Shown here: positions 34,679 to 42,110 of the stretch, piece after piece | Layout: each line of letters starts with the position of its first letter | How positions within the stretch are numbered: position 1 is the first letter of the stretch | NCBI GenBank assembly: GCA_902492655.1 | Contig: CABUMF010000013.1 | Coordinates: forward strand, 1 to 48,378 | Source of the DNA: an uncultured Eubacteriales bacterium | GTDB lineage: Bacteria; Bacillota; Clostridia; HGM11514 | Reading direction: 5' to 3' | DNA length: 48,378 nucleotides | Made by a program: the position numbers and the translations under genes | The notes under the pieces: model-generated | What the model was told of the DNA's origin: nothing | What the model saw: the letters and a program-made list of their open reading frames with translations, nothing else | The model's database searches: none

Positions 34679-36502
34679 GTGAAAAAGCTAATTGAATTGA
34701 AAGAAAAAGAAGTAGTTTTGCGTGTTGTTCGCCTTGTTGCTTCCGTGTTTCTTCTTTTTGTCGGTTGTTCCACAAAAAGCTCGGGCATTTCAACCGCTTT
34801 CTTAATAATTGCTTATATGATTGTTGCAACGGAAAGCCTTTACCGTGCGGCTGTTTGCGTTGTTCAGAAAAAGTATTTTAACGATACGGTTATCATGTTT
34901 TTAATCAATGCATTCACCCTTGTGCTCGGTATAAAATATGCCGCTATAGCCGTTAATATTTGCTATTATATAGGCGTTCTTGAGAAAATGTTTATAGACT
35001 ATTTTCAGTCGGCTTATTCGCTTTATCCCGACAACAATGTTGACCATGTTAATGTGGTTGATGAATTCGGTGCGGTTTCTGTCAGTATGCCGGATCAGAT
35101 AAAAAAAGGTGATAAGGTTATTATTAACCCCGGTGAAATCTTTTTGACAGACGGTATTGTTATTGACGGCTTTTCAAAAGTAAACCCGGAAGCGGTTACG
35201 CATGAGCGCATTAATAAGGAAATAGGCATAAATGACAGGGTTATGGCAGGATATATAAATCTTTCGTCGCAGATTATTTACGAATCCGCAAATTCTGTTG
35301 ATTCTACCCATGTCGATTATATGAAAAAACATTCGGAAAAGGCATTTGCTTCCCGCAGGAAGGGTTATCCCGTATTTAACAGATACAACAGGATAATTTC
35401 TTCCGTACTGCTTTTCGGTGCTCTTATTGCAATGCTGATTTCGTTTTTCACCAATATAAGGTTCGATAATGTTGTGGTTCTTTTAATACTCTCGGCTACA
35501 GTTTCGGTTAAGAATATTATTGATTTTTCTGTTGTTAAGTCAATATACAGCGGTGCGTCAAACGGTATCGTTTATAACAGTGCTGACACCGTGACGGGAC
35601 TTTCGGGTGTTTCTGCCGCAGTGTTTGAGTTTAAGGATAAAATCGGGTATTTTACAGTTTCCGGCATTGAGGTATTCGATGAGTATTCAGAGGATAATCT
35701 CAAGGATATTGCGTCCGCTCTGTACTCAAAATCCGCACTTCCTTATGCAAGCACCGTTTGCCTTTACTCAGGCTATGAGGATTCCTCGGCGCGTATAAGC
35801 GGCTACAAGGAGTTTGATAATTCCGGCTGCTTTGCATATATTGACGGACATCAGATTGTTTCCGGAAGTACGAGCTTTATGGAAAAGTCAAAGGTTTATA
35901 TCCCTTTTAATGTTGACGATGATTTTTGCGGTATTCATTTTGCGGTTGACGGCAACTATATCGGTAACATCAGGTTTGAGTGTAACGACTTCTATAAGCT
36001 GTCAGGCGTAATTGCAGACATGAAAAAGTGCGGAGTGAAGCATTTTATCGTATTTGGATGTGAGGACGAGATAGGGGCGGACCATATAAGAAATGTCCTG
36101 AAAGCCGACTATTTCTCCGTTGACGATGACAGAACCAAGATTTTGAATGATATAATGGATAACGTAAAGGGAAGAATTGCTCTTTTCGGTTGGCACGATT
36201 GGCTTGTTTCGGGGGTTTACTCGGTTTATCTCGGCAAGGAAAAAATTGATGATGCCTATGTGGATGCAAGCGTTGCCGTTGCCGGAAACTCCGTTGAACG
36301 CTGTGCAGATGTTATCGAGCTTTCTCATATGGCAAAGGATTACGCCGGAATATCTTTCTGCGCATTTTCGATTTTCAAATTGATTATTGTTGTTCTCATG
36401 TTTTTCGGCATTGTATCGGTTATCGGAACCTTGCTTTGTGAGGCAATTCTTTATGTTGCCCTTTCCGCAATTATTATTTTTAAGCATAATAAATTGTATT
36501 AA
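34679..36502 (+). CDS. Diverged P-type ATPase-like membrane protein (possible pseudo-enzyme)
   Basis: The protein has 607 aa from a GTG with AAAGGA 9 nt upstream. The layout is that of a heavy-metal-type P-type ATPase without metal-binding domain: membrane helices at about residues 14-60 and 68-105, an actuator-like domain (141-203), helices at 238-258 and 263-290, a cytosolic P/N-like region (305-545) and a final helix pair (563-602). The actuator region KKGDKVIINPGEIFLTDG fits the family well. Key motifs differ: TGES is THER (174-177); the CPC metal site in the helix at 263-290 is absent (SATVS); DKTGTLT is either DKIGYFT (320-326, needing a 3-residue shift) or has Glu317 in place of Asp; GDGxNDxPAL is reduced to GWHD (504-507). 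Active transport is doubtful. It is the last gene of the polysaccharide block. Confidence 0.6.
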   Translation: MKKLIELKEKEVVLRVVRLVASVFLLFVGCSTKSSGISTAFLIIAYMIVATESLYRAAVCVVQKKYFNDTVIMFLINAFTLVLGIKYAAIAVNICYYIGVLEKMFIDYFQSAYSLYPDNNVDHVNVVDEFGAVSVSMPDQIKKGDKVIINPGEIFLTDGIVIDGFSKVNPEAVTHERINKEIGINDRVMAGYINLSSQIIYESANSVDSTHVDYMKKHSEKAFASRRKGYPVFNRYNRIISSVLLFGALIAMLISFFTNIRFDNVVVLLILSATVSVKNIIDFSVVKSIYSGASNGIVYNSADTVTGLSGVSAAVFEFKDKIGYFTVSGIEVFDEYSEDNLKDIASALYSKSALPYASTVCLYSGYEDSSARISGYKEFDNSGCFAYIDGHQIVSGSTSFMEKSKVYIPFNVDDDFCGIHFAVDGNYIGNIRFECNDFYKLSGVIADMKKCGVKHFIVFGCEDEIGADHIRNVLKADYFSVDDDRTKILNDIMDNVKGRIALFGWHDWLVSGVYSVYLGKEKIDDAYVDASVAVAGNSVERCADVIELSHMAKDYAGISFCAFSIFKLIIVVLMFFGIVSVIGTLLCEAILYVALSAIIIFKHNKLY

Positions 36503-36564
36503 TATCAATTTTTTCATAAATTTGTCATAATTAACAAAAAGCAGTCGGATAATCCATATATTTG

Positions 36565-36593
36565 TTGACATTCAATTTTAAATGTGTTAGTAT
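36565..36593 (+). promoter_or_regulatory. Promoter of the AbrB-like gene
   Basis: TTGACA (36565-36570), 17-bp spacer and TAGTAT (36588-36593), about 20 nt before the ATG. The gap after the ATPase-like gene shows no strong terminator. Confidence 0.6.
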
Positions 36594-36612
36594 AATATAT
36601 GGAGGTGGTTTT

Positions 36613-36852
36613 ATGAAATCAACAGGTATAGTAAGAAAGGTTGACGAATTAGGAAGGATTGTTTTGCCAAAGGAACTTAGGAGAACATTGGATATTGAAC
36701 CTAAGGATCCCCTTGAGATTTATGTGGACGGAAATAAGATTATCTTGAAAAAATATGATCCGGCTTGTATTTTCTGCGGAAATGCCGGAGATGTTGTTGT
36801 GTATAAGGACAAGAACATCTGCAGTGAATGTCTGAGAGAATTAAAAAAATAA
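36613..36852 (+). CDS. AbrB/SpoVT-family regulator with C-terminal zinc knuckle
   Basis: The protein has 79 aa from the ATG after GGAGGTGG; the longer frame upstream crosses the promoter and is rejected. Residues 1-47 are the swapped-hairpin DNA-binding domain (MKSTGIVRKVDELGRIVLPK), almost identical in pattern to Bacillus AbrB/Abh. In place of the longer AbrB C-terminal domain it has four cysteines, Cys52/Cys55 and Cys70/Cys73, consistent with a zinc knuckle. AbrB proteins are transition-state regulators. Targets cannot be read from the sequence. Confidence 0.88.
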   Translation: MKSTGIVRKVDELGRIVLPKELRRTLDIEPKDPLEIYVDGNKIILKKYDPACIFCGNAGDVVVYKDKNICSECLRELKK

Positions 36853-36869
36853 TAATTTACAAAATTTAA

Positions 36870-36906
36870 GGTCGGCAACCGTTGTCTGTTGCCGACCCGT
36901 TTTTTA
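36870..36906 (+). terminator. Terminator after the AbrB-like gene
   Basis: GGTCGGCAAC (36870-36879) and GTTGCCGACC (36888-36897) are perfect arms followed by CGTTTTTT. It lies between convergent genes and ends exactly at the 3' end of the ACT-domain gene. Confidence 0.88.
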
Positions 36907-37329
36907 TCAGAATAAATCCTGTTGCTGTGAAACCGTAATTCCTGATTTTTTAAGCAATTCGCTTGCTTTCTCAGAATTGTCCGCTCTTATAATTATATAT
37001 GCGCGGTCTGCCTTTTTGGAAAGAAAAGCGTAGGTATATTCTATTGATATTCCTTCGTTTGAAAGAACATCCACAATTTTTGAAAAACTTCCGGGCTTAT
37101 CGTCAATCTCAACCGCCAACACATTGGTGAGTTTGGCTGAATAGCCTGCATTCTTAATCTTTTCTATCGAACTGTCGGGATCATCTGTAATTATTCTCAA
37201 AATCCCGAAATCTTCGGTATCTGCAATCGAGAGAGCACGAAGATTAACATTGTTTTCTGCCATGAATTTCACAACTTCGCCGAGCGCACCTGTTTTGTTT
37301 TCCAAGAATACGGAAATCTGTTTAATCAT
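36907..37329 (-). CDS. Tandem ACT-domain protein
   Basis: The protein has 140 aa made of two ACT domains (about residues 3-65 and 70-135; FLENKTGALGEVVKFMAEN and EIDDKPGSFSKIVDVLSNE). Free-standing tandem ACT proteins usually bind an amino acid and signal to a partner enzyme. It follows the phenylacetate-CoA ligase gene by 15 nt in the same operon, a pairing common in anaerobic bacteria and archaea, so it probably senses an aromatic amino acid or regulates the ligase. AAGGAGA precedes its ATG. Confidence 0.85.
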   Translation of the reverse strand: MIKQISVFLENKTGALGEVVKFMAENNVNLRALSIADTEDFGILRIITDDPDSSIEKIKNAGYSAKLTNVLAVEIDDKPGSFSKIVDVLSNEGISIEYTYAFLSKKADRAYIIIRADNSEKASELLKKSGITVSQQQDLF

Positions 37330-37344
37330 TTTTAACTTCTCCTT

Positions 37345-38652
37345 TTAATCAATAAGCTTTCTGTTATCTATAACTCTTTTTGCTTTTCCTTCGCTTCTTG
37401 CGATGCTTTTTGCCGGAACAAGATGCACCTTCGGATTAATTCCGAGCATTGTTTTCATTGCGGATGCAAGCGATTTTTCTTTGATAGACAGCTCTTTAAC
37501 CGTATCGGAAAGCTGTTCGGATGTTATTTCAACATTGACATCAAGGGTATCTGTGTTGTTCACTCTGTCGACTATAATCTGATAGTTCGGGGTGTAGCCT
37601 TGCTCAAGAAGAACGGTTTCAATCTGTGACGGGAACACATTCACGCCTCTTATAATAAGCATATCGTCAGATCTTCCCATAGGCTTTGCCATTTTCACGA
37701 AGGTTCTTCCGCATGAGCACTTTTCTCTTGAAAGAACACAAATATCACGGGTTCTGTATCTTAAAAGAGGAAACGCTTCTTTTGTTATGCTTGTGAACAC
37801 AAGCTCGCCCTTTGAACCCTCGGGGAGCACCTCACCGGTGTCGGGATCTATGATTTCTGCTATAAAATGGTCTTCATTTATATGCATTCCGTTCTGCTCA
37901 CTGCATTCAAAAGAAACTCCGGGGCCGCTGGTTTCCGTAAGACCGTATATGTCATAGGCTTTGATTCCGAGTGATTTTTCAATATCTCTGCGCATTTCCT
38001 CCGTCCAGGGCTCTGCACCGAAAATTCCAGCCTTGAGCTTAATATCATCGGGAGTAAGCCCCATATCATGAAGAGTTTCTCCTATGTATGCGGCATAAGA
38101 TGGGGTACAGCAAAGAATTGTCGAGCCAAGGTCACGCATAAAGCCAATCTGGCGTTCGGTATTTCCCGAAGACATCGGGAGCGTAAGACATCCGATTTTA
38201 TGCGAACCGCCGTCAAGCCCCGCACCGCCTGTAAACAAACCGTATCCGTATGCAACCTGACAAACATCATCCGAGGTTCCTCCTGCGGCAACTATTGCTC
38301 TTGCACAGCAATCGTTCCACAGGTCAATATCGTTCTGTGTATAAAATGCTACAACTCGCCTTCCTGTTGTTCCGCTTGTGGAATGAATTCTGACGCAATC
38401 CTTAAGCGGTACTGCGAGCAGACCGTACGGATATTCGTCTCTCAAATCCGCTTTTGACAAAAAAGGAAGCTTATGCAAATCTTTCGTCGACTTAATGTCT
38501 GCGGGTGTAACGCCCTTTTCTTCCATTTTCTTTCTGTAATAAGGCACATTTTCATAAACGTGCTTAACCTGAGCTACAAGTCTTTCATCCTGCAATTTCT
38601 GAATGCTTTCTCTTGAAGCACATTCAATTTCCGGCTGATAGTAATTTCCCAT
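37345..38652 (-). CDS. Phenylacetate-CoA ligase (PaaK-type AMP-forming)
   Basis: The protein has 435 aa from the ATG at 38652 (AGGAAAGGG 9 nt upstream); the frame extends further back through the promoter and is cut accordingly. ANL-superfamily motifs are present: the P-loop STSGTTGRR, YGLTETSGPG, the hinge region GRSDDMLIIRGVNVFPSQIE and the C-terminal catalytic Lys within RSEGKAKRVID. A CSCG cluster with further Cys residues suggests a bound zinc. It activates phenylacetate or a related aryl acid to its CoA thioester with ATP. No indolepyruvate oxidoreductase genes, which often accompany this pair, are nearby. Confidence 0.9.
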   Translation of the reverse strand: MGNYYQPEIECASRESIQKLQDERLVAQVKHVYENVPYYRKKMEEKGVTPADIKSTKDLHKLPFLSKADLRDEYPYGLLAVPLKDCVRIHSTSGTTGRRVVAFYTQNDIDLWNDCCARAIVAAGGTSDDVCQVAYGYGLFTGGAGLDGGSHKIGCLTLPMSSGNTERQIGFMRDLGSTILCCTPSYAAYIGETLHDMGLTPDDIKLKAGIFGAEPWTEEMRRDIEKSLGIKAYDIYGLTETSGPGVSFECSEQNGMHINEDHFIAEIIDPDTGEVLPEGSKGELVFTSITKEAFPLLRYRTRDICVLSREKCSCGRTFVKMAKPMGRSDDMLIIRGVNVFPSQIETVLLEQGYTPNYQIIVDRVNNTDTLDVNVEITSEQLSDTVKELSIKEKSLASAMKTMLGINPKVHLVPAKSIARSEGKAKRVIDNRKLID

Positions 38653-38689
38653 TTGTAATAACCCTTTCCTACATTTAATATATAACAAT

Positions 38690-38718
38690 ATTATATCACC
38701 CAAGTTATAAATTGTCAA
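38690..38718 (-). promoter_or_regulatory. Promoter of the paaK-ACT operon
   Basis: On the minus strand TTGACA (38718-38713), 17-bp spacer and TATAAT (38695-38690): both hexamers are perfect. Confidence 0.85.
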
Positions 38719-38735
38719 CAATTCGCTTAATTAAC

Positions 38736-38764
38736 TTGACAAAGTAAGGTTTTGAGTATATAAT
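38736..38764 (+). promoter_or_regulatory. Promoter of mntP
   Basis: TTGACA (38736-38741), 17-bp spacer and TATAAT (38759-38764), both perfect. It is divergent from the paaK promoter, the -35 boxes being only 17 bp apart. The leader is about 20 nt, too short for a manganese riboswitch. Confidence 0.85.
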
Positions 38765-38792
38765 TTAAAGGCAGACGGAAGGATGGTTTTAC

Positions 38793-39356
38793 ATGAGTTT
38801 CACAGAGGTTGTTTTACTTGCGGTCGGTTTATCCATGGACGCTTTTGCGGTTTCCGTATGCAAAGGCCTTGCAATGAAAAAGATTACAACGGCAAAGGCG
38901 GTTACGGTCGGGCTTTGGTTCGGCGGATTTCAGGCGATTATGCCGATTATCGGGTATTACCTCGGAAGCACATTCGCTCGCTACATAACAAGTATTGACC
39001 ATTGGGTTGCGTTTATACTGCTTTCGATAATAGGAATAAACATGATAAGAGAGGCTTTCGGAAGAGATGAGGAGGATGTGGATTCTTCTCTGTCATTTAA
39101 AAATATGTTTGTCATGGCAGTTGCCACAAGTATTGATGCGCTTGCGGTCGGCGTGACCTTCGCTTTTGAGTTTTCGCAAGCTTCGACAATGCTTTTGTCT
39201 TGCGGAACTATAGGGATAACCACCTTTGCTATTTCGGCAATCGGAGTAAAAATTGGAAATGTATTCGGTGTGCGCTTTAAGTCGAAGGCGGAGCTTCTCG
39301 GCGGCGTTATACTTATCTTTCTCGGTGTTAAAATTCTTATTGAGGCGTTTATTTAA
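38793..39356 (+). CDS. mntP: Manganese efflux pump MntP
   Basis: The protein has 187 aa with six membrane helices in two inverted halves, each with the family's conserved Asp motif: LSMDAFAVSVCKGL in helix 1 and TSIDALAVGVTF in helix 4. MntP proteins export Mn2+ and prevent manganese toxicity. GGAAGGA precedes the ATG. The LCP gene follows 13 nt downstream with no terminator, so the two are probably co-transcribed. Confidence 0.93.
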   Translation: MSFTEVVLLAVGLSMDAFAVSVCKGLAMKKITTAKAVTVGLWFGGFQAIMPIIGYYLGSTFARYITSIDHWVAFILLSIIGINMIREAFGRDEEDVDSSLSFKNMFVMAVATSIDALAVGVTFAFEFSQASTMLLSCGTIGITTFAISAIGVKIGNVFGVRFKSKAELLGGVILIFLGVKILIEAFI

Positions 39357-39369
39357 GGGTGATACAATT

Positions 39370-40308
39370 ATGAAAAAAGTTTTTAAATTTCTTGTTTGGA
39401 TGCTTATTATATATTCTTTTTCGGCGGTTGTGTGCTTTGCGTACACATTTATTGATGACGATAAGAGTAATGACGGCGATTTTGATTATTATAAGCCTGC
39501 TCGATTTCTGTATGAAACCTTCGGCGGAATACCCGAGAAAACAAATTTTGTTATTTTCGGGACCGATGCCGGCGGAACGAGAACAGATACGATTATGGCA
39601 GGAAGCTTCGATAAAAAGTCGGGTGTATTAAGCCTCGTTTCCATTCCTCGGGATACAATAGTTACGGTCGATGACGATACCTTTCAAAAAATGTCCGAAA
39701 GCTATCCCGAGCCGGGTGATTACTCAATGAAGATTAACAGTGTTTATCACTATTCAAAGGAGGATTACGGCATAGATTTAGCTGTTCAAGAGGTCGAAAA
39801 GGTGATAGGCGCAGAGATTGATTACTACTGTGTGGTTGATTTTGAGGGACTGAAGTTTATTGTAGATTCTGTCGGCGGAATAGAATTTGAAGTTCCTTGC
39901 GATATGTATTATAACGATCCCGAACAGGATCTGTACATTGCCCTTGACGCAGGTTTTCAGACAATTGACGGAGATATGGCGGAGCAGCTTTTGCGCTTCA
40001 GAAGCGGTTATGCAAATGCTGACCTCGGAAGAGCCGAGGTTCAGCAGGATTTTATGAAAGCGTTTATCACTCAGGTTGCAGACAAAAACAGCGTTATAAA
40101 GAATGCTACGAAGTACATTAAGGTTTATAACGAATATATTGAAACGAACATTTCCGTTGCCCGAGCAGTTATGTATGCCGGGAAGGCAAAGAGCATCAAG
40201 TCAATAGAAACCATGACCGCACCCGGGTACACCGACTTTGTTGACGGGATTTCGGGATATGTTATAGATGACGAGGACGGAGCTATGCAAAGCATTTTCG
40301 TTAAATAG
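39370..40308 (+). CDS. LytR-CpsA-Psr (LCP) family glycopolymer transferase
   Basis: The protein has 312 aa from the ATG at 39370; the earlier in-frame start lies inside mntP. A short cytosolic tail and one membrane helix (residues 5-25) precede the LCP domain. It carries the conserved Asp/Arg residues that bind polyprenyl pyrophosphate, in FGTDAGGTRTDTIMAGSF, SIPRDTIV and LLRFRSGYANADLGRAEVQ. LCP enzymes transfer lipid-linked anionic polymers onto peptidoglycan outside the membrane. It could attach the glycan made by the block at 28548-34672, but the genes are not adjacent. Confidence 0.92.
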   Translation: MKKVFKFLVWMLIIYSFSAVVCFAYTFIDDDKSNDGDFDYYKPARFLYETFGGIPEKTNFVIFGTDAGGTRTDTIMAGSFDKKSGVLSLVSIPRDTIVTVDDDTFQKMSESYPEPGDYSMKINSVYHYSKEDYGIDLAVQEVEKVIGAEIDYYCVVDFEGLKFIVDSVGGIEFEVPCDMYYNDPEQDLYIALDAGFQTIDGDMAEQLLRFRSGYANADLGRAEVQQDFMKAFITQVADKNSVIKNATKYIKVYNEYIETNISVARAVMYAGKAKSIKSIETMTAPGYTDFVDGISGYVIDDEDGAMQSIFVK

Positions 40309-40310
40309 AC

Positions 40311-40331
40311 TGTCAAATTGGGACTGTCGAA
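40311..40331 (+). promoter_or_regulatory. Tandem Spo0A-box-like repeats upstream of spoIIGA
   Basis: TGTCAAA (40311-40317) and the perfect 0A box TGTCGAA (40325-40331) recur at 14-bp spacing within a direct repeat beginning GACTGTC. A reverse-strand TGCCGAA (40340-40346) also fits TGNCGAA. They lie about 75-110 bp before the expected transcription start, where Bacillus spoIIG has its upstream Spo0A site. Part of the match is imposed by the terminator hairpin that contains it. Confidence 0.5.
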
Positions 40332-40357
40332 CATTTTGGTTCGGCAGTCTTTTTTTT
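40322..40357 (+). terminator. Terminator after the LCP gene
   Basis: GACTGTCGAAC (40322-40332) pairs with GTTCGGCAGTC (40339-40349) with one G-U pair and a 6-nt loop, followed by eight T. Confidence 0.9.
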
Positions 40358-40382
40358 GTAAAAATTTTTTCTGCAACAGGAT

Positions 40383-40415
40383 TTGACATTTATTTTCGCC
40401 GGTGTGAGTTATAAT
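40383..40415 (+). promoter_or_regulatory. spoIIGA-sigE promoter with 21-bp spacer
   Basis: Perfect TTGACA (40383-40388) and perfect TATAAT (40410-40415) are separated by 21 bp instead of 17. The Bacillus spoIIG promoter is known for the same abnormal spacing (22 bp) and for dependence on Spo0A-P. A reverse-strand 0A-like sequence (CGGCGAA, 40394-40400) lies in the spacer. Confidence 0.7.
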
Positions 40416-40458
40416 ATAAACAAGCGTCGGGCAAGAGTTTTTCGGAGAGGAGAGCAAA

Positions 40459-41277
40459 ATGATTGTGTACATAGACCAACTGTTTATAATAAATTTTGCG
40501 GCAGACTATATTATACTTCACATTTCATGCGGCTTTTGCTGCACAAGGAAACGGAAATTTATCGCTTTGGCGGCTCTGCTGGGCGGCATATACGGGGCGT
40601 GTATGTACATACCGAAAATATCATTTTTATATAATCCCTTTTGCAAGATGGTTTCGGCTTGCGTTATGGTAATAATTGCGGCACGACCGAAAAGCATATT
40701 ATCTCTTTTGCGAGCTGAGCTGACCTTTGCCGCTGTTGCTTCCATTTTGGGTGGCGGTGTGCTTTCGGTGCTTTTAATGCTTGGCTACAGTTTAAGTGAA
40801 ATATCAAACAACAGCATAGCCATTTTTAATGTACCGACAATTATTTTGACTGGAATATTTTGCGGTGTTGTATATATCGGCAGGATTTGCTTTGCCGTGT
40901 TAAAGCAAGGCGCTGAGATTAAAAGAAAAACAGTGAAGCTTACCATTTTTGCGTGCGGCAAAAAAATCAGCATAAACGGGCTTGTGGATACAGGCTGTAC
41001 TTTAAGAAATCCTACAGGTCATGAACCGGTTATAATAGTGAATTACAACTGTGTAAAAGGCGTTATAGGGCTTACCGAAAAGGTTTGTATTATCCCGTAT
41101 TCAACCGTTAACGGAAAAGGAAGCTTTCTCGGTTTCAAACCGGATTATGTGATAATAGACGGAAGAAGGTATGTAAATGTTGTCGTTGCTGTACGGTATT
41201 CTGATAAAAAAGAGGGGAGAATGTATTCGGCAATAATAAATTCGGATATATTAAAGGAGGAAGCGAGCATTGCATGA
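40459..41277 (+). CDS. spoIIGA: Sigma-E processing peptidase SpoIIGA
   Basis: The protein has 272 aa. Five membrane helices fill residues 1-150, followed by a pepsin-like aspartic protease half domain with the active-site Asp177 in LVDTGCTLRNP; the residue after DTG is Cys where Asn is usual. SpoIIGA sits in the forespore-facing septal membrane and cleaves the pro-sequence of sigma-E when signalled by SpoIIR. GGAGAGGAG precedes the ATG, and its end overlaps sigE by 8 nt, as in other spore formers. Confidence 0.93.
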   Translation: MIVYIDQLFIINFAADYIILHISCGFCCTRKRKFIALAALLGGIYGACMYIPKISFLYNPFCKMVSACVMVIIAARPKSILSLLRAELTFAAVASILGGGVLSVLLMLGYSLSEISNNSIAIFNVPTIILTGIFCGVVYIGRICFAVLKQGAEIKRKTVKLTIFACGKKISINGLVDTGCTLRNPTGHEPVIIVNYNCVKGVIGLTEKVCIIPYSTVNGKGSFLGFKPDYVIIDGRRYVNVVVAVRYSDKKEGRMYSAIINSDILKEEASIA

Positions 41278-41974
41278 GTTTTTAAGACTTTATACGGTTA
41301 TTGTAAGCAGGTTGGCAGATGACAGTGTTTTATACATAGGAGGAAGCGATACATTACCTCCGCCCCTTGAAGCAGACGAGGAAAAAGAATGCATCAAGCA
41401 TCTTAGGGAAGGGGATACGGCATACAAATCACGGCTTATAGAGCATAATCTGAGACTCGTCGTGTACATAGCAAAGAGGTTTGAAAACACAAGCGTAGGG
41501 ATCGAGGATCTGGTTTCGATAGGAACAATAGGTCTTATAAAGGCAATTAACACATTTAATGCCGAAAAGAATATAAAGCTTGCAACCTATGCCTCAAGGT
41601 GTATCGAAAACGAAATACTGATGTTTCTGAGAAAAAACAGTTCAGTAAGAGCAGAGGTTTCGATTGATGAGCCGTTGAATGTGGATTGGGACGGAAATGA
41701 GCTTCTCCTTTCCGATGTGCTTGGTACCGATAACGACAGCGTGTACAAAAATCTTGAGGATGAGGTTGACCGCGACCTTTTGCAAGCGGCACTTAAAAAG
41801 CTGTCGGGCAGGGAAAAGAAGATTATGATTTTAAGGTTCGGGCTTGAAAACGGTGAAGAAAAAACTCAAAAGGAAGTTGCCGATATGCTCGGAATATCGC
41901 AATCGTACATTTCCAGGCTCGAAAAAAGAATAATTCACAGAATGAAAAAGGATATTTCAAAGATGATAAATTAA
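41270..41974 (+). CDS. sigE: RNA polymerase sporulation sigma factor SigE
   Basis: The protein has 234 aa from a TTG placed 9 nt after AAAGGAGG. The first ~20-25 residues are the pro-sequence, followed by the conserved processing region LYIGGSDTLPPPL. Region 2 (NLRLVVYIAKRFENTSVGIEDLVSIG-like) and region 4 (KEVADMLGISQSYISRLEKRI) are intact. Sigma-E directs mother-cell transcription after asymmetric division. In Bacillus sigG follows directly; here a terminator and the ctsR operon follow instead. Confidence 0.97.
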   Translation: MHEFLRLYTVIVSRLADDSVLYIGGSDTLPPPLEADEEKECIKHLREGDTAYKSRLIEHNLRLVVYIAKRFENTSVGIEDLVSIGTIGLIKAINTFNAEKNIKLATYASRCIENEILMFLRKNSSVRAEVSIDEPLNVDWDGNELLLSDVLGTDNDSVYKNLEDEVDRDLLQAALKKLSGREKKIMILRFGLENGEEKTQKEVADMLGISQSYISRLEKRIIHRMKKDISKMIN

Positions 41975-41975
41975 C

Positions 41976-42022
41976 TTTTAACTGCCGTAAATGAATTTTT
42001 GCGGCAGTTAAAAAATTTTTTT
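41976..42022 (+). terminator. Terminator after sigE
   Basis: TTTTAACTGCCG (41976-41987) and CGGCAGTTAAAA (42002-42013) are perfect 12-bp arms around a 14-nt loop, followed by a T-run. Confidence 0.9.
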
Positions 42023-42031
42023 AAAAAGTAC

Positions 42032-42059
42032 TTGACAAATTAAAAAATCGTGCTATAAT
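42032..42059 (+). promoter_or_regulatory. Sigma-A promoter of the ctsR operon
   Basis: TTGACA (42032-42037), 16-bp spacer and TATAAT (42054-42059). The CtsR operator starts 9 bp downstream, at the transcription start, where the repressor would block initiation. Confidence 0.85.
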
Positions 42060-42068
42060 ATAGTTAAA

Positions 42069-42085
42069 GGTCAAAGAAAGTCAAA
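42069..42085 (+). promoter_or_regulatory. CtsR operator
   Basis: GGTCAAAGAAAGTCAAA is a full match to the CtsR heptad repeat (two RGTCAAA copies with a 3-bp spacer). It lies just after the -10 box of the ctsR operon, so class III heat-shock autorepression is expected. Confidence 0.93.
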
Positions 42086-42110
42086 ATCAAACACGAAAGA
42101 AGATGATCAA

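Noticed and set aside
38765..38792. Manganese riboswitch (yybP-ykoY) before mntP
   Set aside because: The leader between promoter and ATG is only about 20-30 nt, too short for that riboswitch.
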